Shown here: piece by piece, positions 24,377 to 32,497 of the stretch
Numbering within the stretch: the first letter of the stretch is position 1
Layout of the letters: every line of letters begins with the position of its first letter
Source of the DNA: Actinomycetota bacterium
GTDB lineage: Bacteria > Actinomycetota > Acidimicrobiia > Acidimicrobiales > Ilumatobacteraceae
DNA length: 32,509 nucleotides
Reading direction: 5' to 3'
Assembly: GCA_009923855.1 (NCBI GenBank)
Contig: RFST01000005.1
Coordinates: 1 to 32,509 of the forward strand
Made by a program: the position numbers and the translations under genes
Notes under the pieces: model-generated
What the model saw: only the letters and a program-made list of their open reading frames with translations
What the model was told of the DNA's origin: nothing
Databases searched by the model: none

Positions 24377-24402
24377 CGACCGGTGCTGTCGAGCAGCGGT
24401 CG
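24377..24402. terminator. Possible hairpin between convergent genes
   Basis: CGACC...GGTCG encloses GCTG...CAGC with a small bulge, in the 63-base gap between two genes that end toward each other. It has no U-tract on either side, so it could be a weak bidirectional terminator or nothing. Confidence 0.3.
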
Positions 24403-24424
24403 ATCGTGGGAGATAGACGCGTTG

Positions 24425-26119
24425 TCAGCCGTGATTCATCGCGGCCACCGCGGCATCGCGCAGATCGCGGCGCAGCAGTTTGCCGGATCCAGTGCGCGGC
24501 AGCGGGCCATCGTGCACCGTGACGTACCGCGGCACCTCGTGACGTGCCAGACGCCCACGGCAGAACTCCAACAGGTCGTCCACGTCGAGTGCTGCGGTGC
24601 CGTACACGGTGATGCCGACTTCTTCTCCGAGTCGTTCATCGGGAACGGCGTAGGCAACTGCTTCGATCACCTCGGGATGCCCATCAACAGCGTTTTCGAC
24701 TGTGCCGCAGCCGATGTTCTCTCCCCCACGGATGATGAGGTCTTTGATGCGGTCGACGATGTGCAAGTGGCCATCGGCATCGATCAGTGCGACATCTCCT
24801 GTGCGGAACCAGCCATCGTCGGTATGCGCATCGGCGGTGGCTGACGGCTTGTTCCAATATTCGCGGAACATCATCACCCCGCGGACCTGCAATTCGCCAC
24901 GTTCGCCGACGGGGACCTCAATGCCACCGTCGTCGACTACTCGAAGGTCCACAACCGCGAGAGCTGGGCCTGAGCTGAGTGGGTGCGCCAGATAGTCCTG
25001 GCCGAAGATGAGGGTGCCGATGGCGCTGGTCTCGGTCATTCCCCAACCGGTGTTTGGCACTGCAGTGTCGAATGCATCGTCGATCTGGCGTACCTGGTCA
25101 GGAGTGCGCGCAGCCCCACCACCACCCACGGATACCAACGACGACAGGTCACGCCCGCCACGGGCTGCAGCCCGCGCCAGATCGCCGGTGACTGCCGGGG
25201 GTGCCGTGATCGTGACGATTCGTTCGCGCTCGATGAGTTCGACCGCAAGGTCTGGATCCCACTTCAACATGGTCACCACTTTGCGCTGCGAACGCAGCGA
25301 CGCCAGATACACACCGTGGAGCCCCAACACATGAAATAAGGGAATGCCAAGGAGGATCGCCGGCCCATAGCCAGCGGTCTCGGGCGGTGACAGCACAACG
25401 CCGTCGCGTTCAGCGAGAACGGTGTATTCGAGTTCCCATGTGAGGAGAGCCGACACCACATTGCGATGTGTGGTGAGCACTCCCTTGGGATGGCCGGTGG
25501 ACCCCGATGTGTACAGAATCAGTGCCGGGTCATCGGGGGCAATGTCCACCTGGGGCATATCGACCGCAGGAGCTGTCGGCCCCAACAGCGACGCAACATC
25601 GATGGCGCCGCCGAGGTCGCCGGGGCCGAAGCCCACCATGTAGCCCGTCCACCCGGAGGCCGCGGCCGATTGCAGGCGTTCGGCGTCGGCGAAAAGAACT
25701 GTCGCCCCTGAGTCGTCGAGCCCGTAGGCCATCTCGTCGTCGTTCCACAGTGAGTTCATCGCGACCGCGATCGCACCAACGGAGGTGGCCGCGCAGAATG
25801 CCAGCATCCATTCGGGATGATTACGACCCGAGATGGCCACACGATCACCGGGTTGCACACCGAGGTCTTCCACCAGTAGGCGCCCGAGACGCGACGCATC
25901 GGCCCATGCCTCGGCGAAGGTCCACCGCCGCGTGGCATCAACAATGAACGTCGCGTCGCTCAGATTGTCGGTATAGAGCTGACGAATGGAGCGCGGCGCG
26001 CCCGCATATGCGCGCACCGCACCTCGACCAATGTCAACCTCGGTCAGCTCCCATGCACCACCGGGTGCGATGTGCTGCTCGATCAGGGCGCGTCGCTGCG
26101 CCGGTGTTCCGTGCCCCAT
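24425..26119 (-). CDS. Acyl-CoA synthetase / AMP-dependent ligase
   Basis: A 564-residue member of the ANL superfamily. The AMP-binding P-loop is ILYTSGSTGHPKGVLTTHRN (201-220). Further motifs are NTGWGMTETSAIG (A5), DDGWFRTGDVALID (A7), IVDRIKDLIIRGGENIGCG (hinge A8) and LPRTGSGKLLRRDLR with the catalytic Lys near 546. All catalytic motifs are intact and length is normal. GGGGGG five bases upstream supports the ATG at 26119. It activates a carboxylic acid as acyl-AMP and then the CoA thioester. It is last in an operon with an LLM flavin oxidoreductase and a second synthetase, a set typical of catabolism of a hydrophobic acid. The exact substrate is unknown. Confidence 0.94.
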   Translation of the reverse strand: MGHGTPAQRRALIEQHIAPGGAWELTEVDIGRGAVRAYAGAPRSIRQLYTDNLSDATFIVDATRRWTFAEAWADASRLGRLLVEDLGVQPGDRVAISGRNHPEWMLAFCAATSVGAIAVAMNSLWNDDEMAYGLDDSGATVLFADAERLQSAAASGWTGYMVGFGPGDLGGAIDVASLLGPTAPAVDMPQVDIAPDDPALILYTSGSTGHPKGVLTTHRNVVSALLTWELEYTVLAERDGVVLSPPETAGYGPAILLGIPLFHVLGLHGVYLASLRSQRKVVTMLKWDPDLAVELIERERIVTITAPPAVTGDLARAAARGGRDLSSLVSVGGGGAARTPDQVRQIDDAFDTAVPNTGWGMTETSAIGTLIFGQDYLAHPLSSGPALAVVDLRVVDDGGIEVPVGERGELQVRGVMMFREYWNKPSATADAHTDDGWFRTGDVALIDADGHLHIVDRIKDLIIRGGENIGCGTVENAVDGHPEVIEAVAYAVPDERLGEEVGITVYGTAALDVDDLLEFCRGRLARHEVPRYVTVHDGPLPRTGSGKLLRRDLRDAAVAAMNHG

Positions 26120-26188
26120 TGGTTCCCCCCGTTCGCCGGCTCGGACCCTGACACGGTAGCCGCCCCGGAGGGAGCGGCGTCAGCCAGA

Positions 26189-27340
26189 TCAGCCACCGAT
26201 ACGCGGCAGCACCTCGGTCGCAGTGATCTCCAACTGTTCGTCCATCTGCTCGCGGGTGAGGCCCGGCATGTCGAAGAACAGCACGAAGTGCTCAACACCC
26301 ACGTCGGTGCGGAACCGTCCCATGAGATCAGCAACCTGCTCAACCGATCCGATGGCCATGATGCCCTGGTCGATCGAATCCTCGATGGCCGGCTTGTGAT
26401 CGAAGGGGGTCTCGGATCCATCGGGCATCGCGTACGTGCGGAACCGACCGTATGGCGACAAGAACTTGATCCACTCGTCGTGCGGACCACGACCGCTGGC
26501 AATCGCCTCGTCGAGGGTGCGACCCACATGGATGTTCAACGCCAGACAGCGACCTTCGCCATGGCCGAGCTCCCAGCCGTTGGCCGCAGCCTTCTCGGCG
26601 AACATGTCCCAACCGGCCTTGGTGCCCTCGATTCCGCGCGATGGCAGCACCGCATGGTGACGAGCGCGTGCTGCGTAGTCGAATGTGGGTGGGGAGGTCA
26701 CCGCTTGATACACGTCGATCGGTGCAATCGGCTTTGGCACCAAGGTCAGGTCCTTCACCGTGCTGCCGCGGTCGGGGATGCCCGGGGGCGGCAACACGAA
26801 GTGCTTGCCGGTGTAAGAGAACCGTTCGTTGGTCCACGCCGCCTTGATGATCTCCATCGACTCTTCGAAGATCTCACGGTTGATGCGATCGAGTTCGGCG
26901 GACATCTCGTTGTCGCCAGAGGCCACCACACCACCGAGCGATTGGGCTTCGCGCGGCACCGTGCCGCGGCCAACACCGAACTGCATGCGATTACCGGTGA
27001 GGATCTGCATCATTGCGGCATCCTCGGCAAGGCGGAGCGGATGCCACTGCGGCACAACGTTAAACATCTGGCCGAGGCGGAGACGCTCGGTCTCTTTGGC
27101 AAGGTGCAGTCCGAACAAGATCAGGTTCGGGGTGACCTCATAACCCTCGTACTGAAAGTGGTGCTCGGTGAGCCACATGGTGTCGTAGCCCAGACGATCC
27201 ATGGTCTTGGCCCATGCCGTCAGGTTGTCGTAGCAGGCGATGAAATCGGGATTGTCGTAGCGCCGATCGACCGGCTCGGGCCCGCCGTAACCGGCATCGG
27301 GCATCGGGACTCCGCCATAGAAATTCGCATCCACTCGCAT
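26189..27340 (-). CDS. LLM-class flavin-dependent oxidoreductase (bacterial luciferase-like)
   Basis: About 383 residues from the ATG at 27340 (MRVDANFYGGVPMPDAGYGG); six codons upstream are also open. The TIM-barrel luciferase-like signatures are LGYDTMWLTEHHFQYEGYEV, the RLRLGQMFNVVPQWHPLRLA segment, and FGVGRGTVPREAQSLGG ('R...GvGrG...ef'), where FMN/F420 phosphate binding is expected. The C-terminal part has VEQVADLMGRFRTDVGVEHF. Members use FMNH2 or F420 for monooxygenation or dehydrogenation. It lies between two acyl-CoA synthetase genes on the same strand (gaps of 69 and 93 bases), so it probably oxidises an intermediate of the same pathway. Flavin versus F420 use cannot be decided by eye. 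Confidence 0.92.
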   Translation of the reverse strand: MRVDANFYGGVPMPDAGYGGPEPVDRRYDNPDFIACYDNLTAWAKTMDRLGYDTMWLTEHHFQYEGYEVTPNLILFGLHLAKETERLRLGQMFNVVPQWHPLRLAEDAAMMQILTGNRMQFGVGRGTVPREAQSLGGVVASGDNEMSAELDRINREIFEESMEIIKAAWTNERFSYTGKHFVLPPPGIPDRGSTVKDLTLVPKPIAPIDVYQAVTSPPTFDYAARARHHAVLPSRGIEGTKAGWDMFAEKAAANGWELGHGEGRCLALNIHVGRTLDEAIASGRGPHDEWIKFLSPYGRFRTYAMPDGSETPFDHKPAIEDSIDQGIMAIGSVEQVADLMGRFRTDVGVEHFVLFFDMPGLTREQMDEQLEITATEVLPRIGG

Positions 27341-27433
27341 GCACCGAGTGTCGCACATCAGCGCCCACCGCCTGTCCTCGATGAACGAAAAGTCGATGAA
27401 TGATCTGTTGCAAACCTGTGTGCGGAATCAGGA

Positions 27434-28941
27434 TTAGCCGACGTTGCGTTCGGTGTCGGCCCAAAACGGAGCGCGTAACGCCTTCTTGTCGACCTTGCCG
27501 TACACGGTGACGGGCAGGTCGTCGACGTAGTCGACAGACTTCGGTCGCTTGTAGGCCGCGAGATTGTCGCGGCAGTAGGCCCCGAAGGCCTCACGGTCGA
27601 GACCATCGCGCGCGACGACGACAGCATGTACTGCCTCACCCCAGTCGTCGTGGGGCACCCCCACCACCGCGACCTGAGCCACATCGGGATACGCCGAGAT
27701 CACATTCTCCACCTCGACCGAGTACACGTTCATGCCACCCGACACGATCATGTCGTTCGCCCGATCGACCAGCGTGACAAAGCCCTCTGCATCCATACGG
27801 CCAACGTCGCCCGTGCGCATCCACCTGCCAGCGAATCGTTCCGCGTAGCGCTCGGGATCTTGCCAATACGCCGTCATGACATAGGGCGAGTCGAGGGCAA
27901 CCTCGCCCACCTCTCCGGGGCCGAGTTCATTGCCGTCATCGTCAATGATGGCAACCTCGCACATCAGGGTTGCTTTGCCGCACGATGACAACAGCGCCGG
28001 CTCGTCGAGGGCACGCACATGATCCTGTTTCGACAGCACGGTGGCGAAATTCGGACATTCCGTCTGGGCGTACAACTGTTGGAACACTGGACCGAACACG
28101 TCCATTGCCTGACGAAGGCGTTCAGGCGAGATCGGTGCCGCGCCGTACTGAATGGTGCGCAATGCCGATGGTCGCGTGCCGGTCGCGACGGCTACGTCGA
28201 GCATCCGGTAGATCATCGTCGGCACGGCAAACGTCCATGTGATGCCGTCACGATCCATCGTGTCGAGCACCGTCGCAGCATCGAACGATGCTGCGATCTG
28301 AATGTGGGCTCCCCTCAGCAGCCCGGCCGCGCCAAGGAAACCAGCGGCATGAGGCAGGGGGGTTGTCAGCAACATGTGCTCGTCCCGGCCGATACCCGCT
28401 TCCATGATGTGCGCGAACATGTTCAGCACCATTGGCGACTGATGGTGCACGATGCCCTTTGGTTTGCCGGTGGTGCCGCCGGTGAAACCAACGAACGCAA
28501 GGTCATCGGGGCCGACCGCGCCGATCGCCGGCGGTTCGACCCACGCCGACCCTGGTGGCAGCACTAGGCCGTCGATCTGGCGGCATGCCGGGTCGATCTG
28601 GGTTGCGAGATGATCGAGTGCCGGACTCACCACCGCCACCGTGGGTTCGGTTCGACGCACGATGTCGCCGATATCGGCCGCGGTAAGCATCGAGTTCAGC
28701 GGGATCTTGACCGCGCCAATCGCCATGATCGCGAGGTCATACACCGGATACGACGCCGTGTTCTCCAACAGCAGCACCACCCGATGGGACGCGCACCGGC
28801 GTCGTGCAGGCGTTGCGCAGCGTCGGCCACTGCCACTGCGAGATCTCGGTAGGTCCACGTGGTGCCGTCAACGGTCAGTGCGGGACGGGTGGTGTTCAGC
28901 ATCAACGAGCGGCGAAACGCCTCCCACAGTGTCGACATCAT
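27434..28941 (-). pseudogene. Acyl-CoA synthetase with a one-base frameshift
   Basis: The gene reads in two frames. From the ATG pair at 28941/28938, with GGGGGA upstream, come MSTLWEAFRRSLMLNTTRPA and TWTYRDLAVAVADAAQRLHD. At about 28783-28791 the frame is lost and continues one frame over as HRVVLLLENTASYPVYDLAI. All later ANL motifs follow: FVGFTGGTTGKPKGIVHHQS, YAQTECPN, GRWMRTGDVGRMDAEGF, NDMIVSGGMNVYSVEVENVI and DLPVTVYGKVDKKAL. The span is 1508 bases, one short of 503 codons, and a base restored after the CCC run would give the expected 'ARPDRVVLLLEN'. It is either a recent inactivating deletion or a sequencing error. If intact, it would be the first gene of the operon with the LLM oxidoreductase. 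Confidence 0.85.
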
Positions 28942-29064
28942 GTCTTTCCCCCTTGCGTCGCTTCCACCGCCAGTCTGCCCAACAGCGCCTGTCGGAGAGC
29001 GATCCGACCGACCGTGTGGGTCGTGATCGGGAATAGAAATCCTGCCTGTCGGCTTTGCACAGGC

Positions 29065-29826
29065 GTGAACTCTGTGTCCGTCACCCCCGAACGTCTCTCC
29101 AACCTGCGCACATGGAATCTGGCGCTCACCGTGTTGCACGCGGTGCAGGCGGTGGTGATCGTCGCCATTGCGGGCAGTTTCGCCATCGACATCACATCGA
29201 CATTCCCCGAGGGGCCCCCAGGAACACGCGTGCCAACTGCCGAACCCCTCATCGGTGTGCGCATTGGTGTTGCAATCGGCATTTTCCTGGCACTCGCAGC
29301 GATCGATCACCTGCTGACGTCCACCGTGGCTCGCGGCACCTACGAGCGTGATCTGCGTGGCGGTATCAACCGCTTCCGTTGGGTCGAGTATTCGTTCAGC
29401 GCGACGATCATGGTGCTACTGATCAGCGCCTACTCGGGCATCACCGGCATCTCAGCTCTGGTGGGGATCGCCGGCGCAAACGTGGCGATGATCCTGTTCG
29501 GCTGGCTTCAAGAACGCATCAACCCCCCGGGACGTACATCCACGAATATGACGCCGTTCTGGTTCGGCACGCTGGCCGGGATCGCCCCATGGGTGGCGAT
29601 TGTGATCAATGTGATCGGGTCGGAGACCGTGCCGGGGTTTGTCTACGGCATCGTCGTTGCCGAGTCCCTGCTGTTCTTCAGCTTCGGGCTGAACCAGTGG
29701 CTGCAGTACCGCGGTGTCGGCCGGTGGCAGGACTACCTCTACGGCGAGAAGGTGTACCTGGTGCTGAGCCTTGTGGCGAAGTCGGTGCTCGCTTGGTTCA
29801 TCTATTTCGGGTCGCTGGGCGACTGA
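29065..29826 (+). CDS. Heliorhodopsin
   Basis: A 253-residue seven-helix retinal protein of the heliorhodopsin family. It matches what I recall of the founding 48C12 protein throughout: FRWVEYSFSA with the counterion Glu at 108, NVAMILFGWLQER, PFWFGTLAGIAPW, VPGFVYGIVVAE and GEKVYLVLSLVAKS with the Schiff-base Lys at 239. The two cytosolic-cavity histidines are also present (His 25 in TVLHAVQ, His 82 in AIDHLLT). The GTG at 29065 gives the family length; a GTG at 29074 is possible. Heliorhodopsins sit inverted in the membrane (N-terminus inside) and have a slow photocycle that suggests light sensing; they are not known pumps. It is divergent from the frameshifted synthetase gene, and its 3' end overlaps the convergent PhyH gene by 25 bases. 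Confidence 0.97.
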   Translation: MNSVSVTPERLSNLRTWNLALTVLHAVQAVVIVAIAGSFAIDITSTFPEGPPGTRVPTAEPLIGVRIGVAIGIFLALAAIDHLLTSTVARGTYERDLRGGINRFRWVEYSFSATIMVLLISAYSGITGISALVGIAGANVAMILFGWLQERINPPGRTSTNMTPFWFGTLAGIAPWVAIVINVIGSETVPGFVYGIVVAESLLFFSFGLNQWLQYRGVGRWQDYLYGEKVYLVLSLVAKSVLAWFIYFGSLGD

Positions 29827-30626
29827 TCAGCGCCTCGCGGTGGCCACACCACGGGGAACAACGCGTGATTCATCAGCGCGCCTGCCGGTAGTTCGGCCTC
29901 AAGACCGGGAAACGGCGGCGACGTTGCCCACGTCCGTGGCGCATGCACCATGTCGTCGCCGAGGAATCTGAGCGACAGCACCCGTCGCCGACCCGGGCCG
30001 GGGTTGCCCGCCGCGGTGTGCAGGGTCTGCATGTGGAAACAGACCACGTCACCTGGTTCCAGTTCCCAGCCGATCACCCGGTACTGCGCCGGATCGCCGT
30101 CGATATCGGGCAGTTCGGTGAGTGAGCCTTCGGGAAACCATCGGGCCTGCGCATCGAGAAAGGTGCGCGGCATGTACCACGGGCCGCGATGGGAACCGGC
30201 GACGAATTCAAGGGTGACCGCGCGAGGTACCGGATCGACCGGGATCCACATACTCAGGTTCATCGTCCCGTCGACGTTGTAATAGGGAATGTCCTGATGC
30301 CACGGCGTGCGTTGTGCGGTGCCGGGCTCTTTCACCAGCACGTGGTCATGGAACAGACGCACCGTGTGCGCACCCATCACATCGGCCGCGATCGCGGCCA
30401 CGGGTGACGTCGTGATGAACCGTTCCATATCAGCGATGCGTGACCACGAGCAGAAATCCTCGACGAACGCTCCGTCAGCACTCTCGCTCGCCCGTTTCGC
30501 CAATGGTGACAGGTCGGCCAAATTCGCCTCGATGGCGCGTTCGGCGCATGCGATATCGCCGGGCTCGAGTGCACCTCGAACACAGATCGCCCCGTCGCGA
30601 TGCCAGTCCCCCTCGATGTGACTCAC
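29802..30626 (-). CDS. PhyH-type 2-oxoglutarate/Fe(II) dioxygenase
   Basis: A 274-residue member of the phytanoyl-CoA dioxygenase family. The start is the GTG at 30626, because it overlaps the nth stop as GTGA. The iron site is HQD (His 110, Asp 112 in TPWHQDIPYYN) and the distal His 203 (MQTLHTAAGN), with Arg residues about 11 further on for the co-substrate. WIPVDPVPRAVTLEFVAGSH is the conserved core strand. Relatives hydroxylate acyl-CoAs, compatible solutes such as ectoine, or natural products. The lack of an ectoine cluster leaves the substrate open. It is coupled to endonuclease III upstream and convergent, overlapping, with the heliorhodopsin. Confidence 0.92.
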   Translation of the reverse strand: MSHIEGDWHRDGAICVRGALEPGDIACAERAIEANLADLSPLAKRASESADGAFVEDFCSWSRIADMERFITTSPVAAIAADVMGAHTVRLFHDHVLVKEPGTAQRTPWHQDIPYYNVDGTMNLSMWIPVDPVPRAVTLEFVAGSHRGPWYMPRTFLDAQARWFPEGSLTELPDIDGDPAQYRVIGWELEPGDVVCFHMQTLHTAAGNPGPGRRRVLSLRFLGDDMVHAPRTWATSPPFPGLEAELPAGALMNHALFPVVWPPRGADQSPSDPK

Positions 30627-31267
30627 GACATCTCCTGACGGATGCGTGTCTTCGTCGCCGCCCACGAACAGATCGGGCATGTCGTCAGATCATGATGACG
30701 AGCCGGGCAGTACTCACGGCCGAAGAAAATGATCTGGAGATGCCGGCGGTTCCACGTCTCACGCGGGAACACCGCTTTCAGATCTCGTTCAGTGTGTTCA
30801 ACGCTGGTGCCCCGACTCAGACCCCAGCGGGCGCCCAGGCGATGAATATGGGTGTCGACCGGAAATGCCGGATGTCCGAATGCCTGTGACATCACCACGC
30901 TGGCGGTCTTGTGGCCCACACCGGCGAGCGACTCGAGGAACTCCCAGTCGTCGATGACCTCACCGCCGGCGTCGATGATCTGTTCGGCCATGGTGCGCAG
31001 GTTGCGCGCCTTGGTTGGCGCAAGACCGATCTCACGGATGAGTTCGAGGATCTCACTCGGTTCGAGTTGCACCATCTTGTCGGGGGTATCGGCGACGGCG
31101 AAGAGGCCCGGAGTCACCTCGTTCACCTTCTTGTCCGTGGTCTGCGCCGAGAGCGCCACAGCAACGAGCAATGTGTAGGGACTGCTGTGGTCGAGCGGCA
31201 CCGGTGGGTTGGGATACAGCTCGTCGAGCATGCGACCGATCCGGTCTGCCTTGTCCTGTCGGCGCAT
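30623..31267 (-). CDS. nth: Endonuclease III-like DNA glycosylase
   Basis: A 214-residue base-excision-repair glycosylase/AP lyase that removes oxidised pyrimidines. The helix-hairpin-helix LAGVGHKTASVV carries the catalytic Lys 120, and FPVDTHIHRLGARWGL carries Asp 138, the same numbers as in the E. coli enzyme. The C-terminal cluster loop is unusual: Cys 187, 197 and 200 (C-x9-C-x2-C) with no fourth Cys, where the classic [4Fe-4S] pattern is C-x6-C-x2-C-x5-C. The GREYCPARHHDLTTCPIC form recalls a subgroup seen in other bacteria, which may hold the cluster differently or lack it. The catalytic core looks intact. Its stop overlaps the PhyH start. Confidence 0.92.
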   Translation of the reverse strand: MRRQDKADRIGRMLDELYPNPPVPLDHSSPYTLLVAVALSAQTTDKKVNEVTPGLFAVADTPDKMVQLEPSEILELIREIGLAPTKARNLRTMAEQIIDAGGEVIDDWEFLESLAGVGHKTASVVMSQAFGHPAFPVDTHIHRLGARWGLSRGTSVEHTERDLKAVFPRETWNRRHLQIIFFGREYCPARHHDLTTCPICSWAATKTRIRQEMS

Positions 31268-31313
31268 GGCGGCAGGCTACGACGTGCACGTGCACCACGC
31301 GAGGTGTCGACGC

Positions 31314-32204
31314 TCAGCCAAACGAGTGCGCCGCATGCACGGTGAGCATGTGGAGCTCAACAACATCAGCAATACCGAAGCCATGGCGGGCATAGCCGCC
31401 GGCCAACGCGAAAGCGATCGGCACGTCATGATGCGCGGCCCACGCGAACACCATCTGCTCACGGTCACGAATCACCTCTGTTGTGATTCCTGCAACTCCA
31501 CCGGCTGACTCATGAGGATCCATACCCGCGTTGTAGATCACCAGATCAACGCTGTCCGGTGTGGCGATATCCGCCAGCTCACGCTCGATCGCCTGCAGGT
31601 AGTTGTCGCCAGCAGCCATCACGAGGCGCGAGCAGCGATCGGTCTGATACGAGTCGAACCCGATCACCGATACATCGACCTGTTCGATGCCGTTGTGATT
31701 GGCAATGATCGCCGCTGTTCCACCACCGCAGTGAGCGTCAAGGTCAAGAATCAGCACGCGGCTGGCACCGGCGTCACGGGCCGCCAGCGCGGCCAGGGCC
31801 AGACCATTCACGGTGCAAAAGCCAGCACCGCGTTGCGGCCCCGCGTGGTGCAGGCCACTTGACAGCGATCCGGTGGCGCGATGTTCGCTGAGTGCACAAA
31901 GTGCAGCGTCACGCATGCCGCCTGTTGACGCGAGCACCCCGGTGAGCAGGTCGGGCGTCCATTCGAAACCGTTCGACTCGGCGAGGCCAGCCGGCGTACC
32001 AGTGATGAGGGCATCGACATATTCCGCTTCATGAATACGCCGTAACTCGTCGATGTCCGCGCTGCGCGGAGCCGCCAACGACACCGCCGGCAACTGCTCG
32101 GTAATTGCCGAAGCGACGCCTGCAGACTTGATGTGCGTATCGAATGTGGCACCGACGTGGTTGAACGCGGGTGAGTGAAACACGGTTGTAAGGGTGGCGA
32201 GCAT
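31314..32204 (-). CDS. Histone-deacetylase-family hydrolase
   Basis: A 296-residue member of the arginase/deacetylase superfamily. The active-site residues are visible: His 119/His 120 in SGLHHAGPQRG, zinc ligands Asp 156 and His 158 in LDLDAHCGGG, Asp 229 in YNAGMDPHES, and the LAGGY tyrosine at 271. Bacterial relatives deacetylate small amides such as polyamines or acetoin-related compounds, or act as general amidohydrolases; a histone-like substrate is not implied. GGAG six bases before the ATG supports the start. It is the last complete gene before the S13 fragment and lies upstream of nth on the same strand, 46 bases away. Confidence 0.92.
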   Translation of the reverse strand: MLATLTTVFHSPAFNHVGATFDTHIKSAGVASAITEQLPAVSLAAPRSADIDELRRIHEAEYVDALITGTPAGLAESNGFEWTPDLLTGVLASTGGMRDAALCALSEHRATGSLSSGLHHAGPQRGAGFCTVNGLALAALAARDAGASRVLILDLDAHCGGGTAAIIANHNGIEQVDVSVIGFDSYQTDRCSRLVMAAGDNYLQAIERELADIATPDSVDLVIYNAGMDPHESAGGVAGITTEVIRDREQMVFAWAAHHDVPIAFALAGGYARHGFGIADVVELHMLTVHAAHSFG

Positions 32205-32338
32205 GTCATCTCCAATCGATCTGCGGCCTGCCGGACATAACGCCGTGGCGGGGCATTGGTGTGACAGCGACGGTGCGCAGTGGGCCTCGTCACACCTCGA
32301 CCCCCTAGCTGCGTTACCCCCATCACGGCGCTCCGGCC
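32205..32338. other. Gap before the S13 fragment: nothing recognised
   Basis: This stretch of 134 bases lies between the start of the deacetylase-family gene and the S13 fragment. Apart from the leader and ribosome site of the minus-strand gene, I see no open frame, RNA gene or repeat. The junction with S13 sequence falls near 32330-32345, without an obvious insertion-sequence end or target duplication. Confidence 0.4.
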
Positions 32339-32497
32339 GTCGCAGCCGACATCCGTCGCAAGGTTGAGATTGGTTCCTATGAAGGTATCCGCCACCGCAA
32401 GGGACTTCCAGTCCGCGGACAGCGCACCAAGACCAACGCTAGAACCCGCAAGGGTCCAAAGCGCACGGTCGCCGGCAAGAAGAAGGCAACCCGCTAG
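32339..32497 (+). pseudogene. rpsM: 3' fragment of ribosomal protein S13 gene
   Basis: Fifty-two codons ending in TAG at 32495-32497 read [20 protein letters not shown], then [20 protein letters not shown] and [12 protein letters not shown]. This is the conserved tRNA/23S-contacting C-terminus of bacterial S13. The first ~75 residues of S13 are absent: an in-frame stop lies at about 32306, there is no start codon in the fragment, and nothing S13-like precedes it. Either this is a duplicated relic, or the sequence to the left was joined to a ribosomal-protein operon by rearrangement or misassembly. Whether rpsK follows is outside the window. Confidence 0.85.

Noticed and set aside
29065-29826. 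Type I proteorhodopsin or other pump
   Set aside because: The FRWVEYS and LVAKS motifs and the two helix-1/2 histidines are heliorhodopsin-specific; the DTE-type pump motif is absent.
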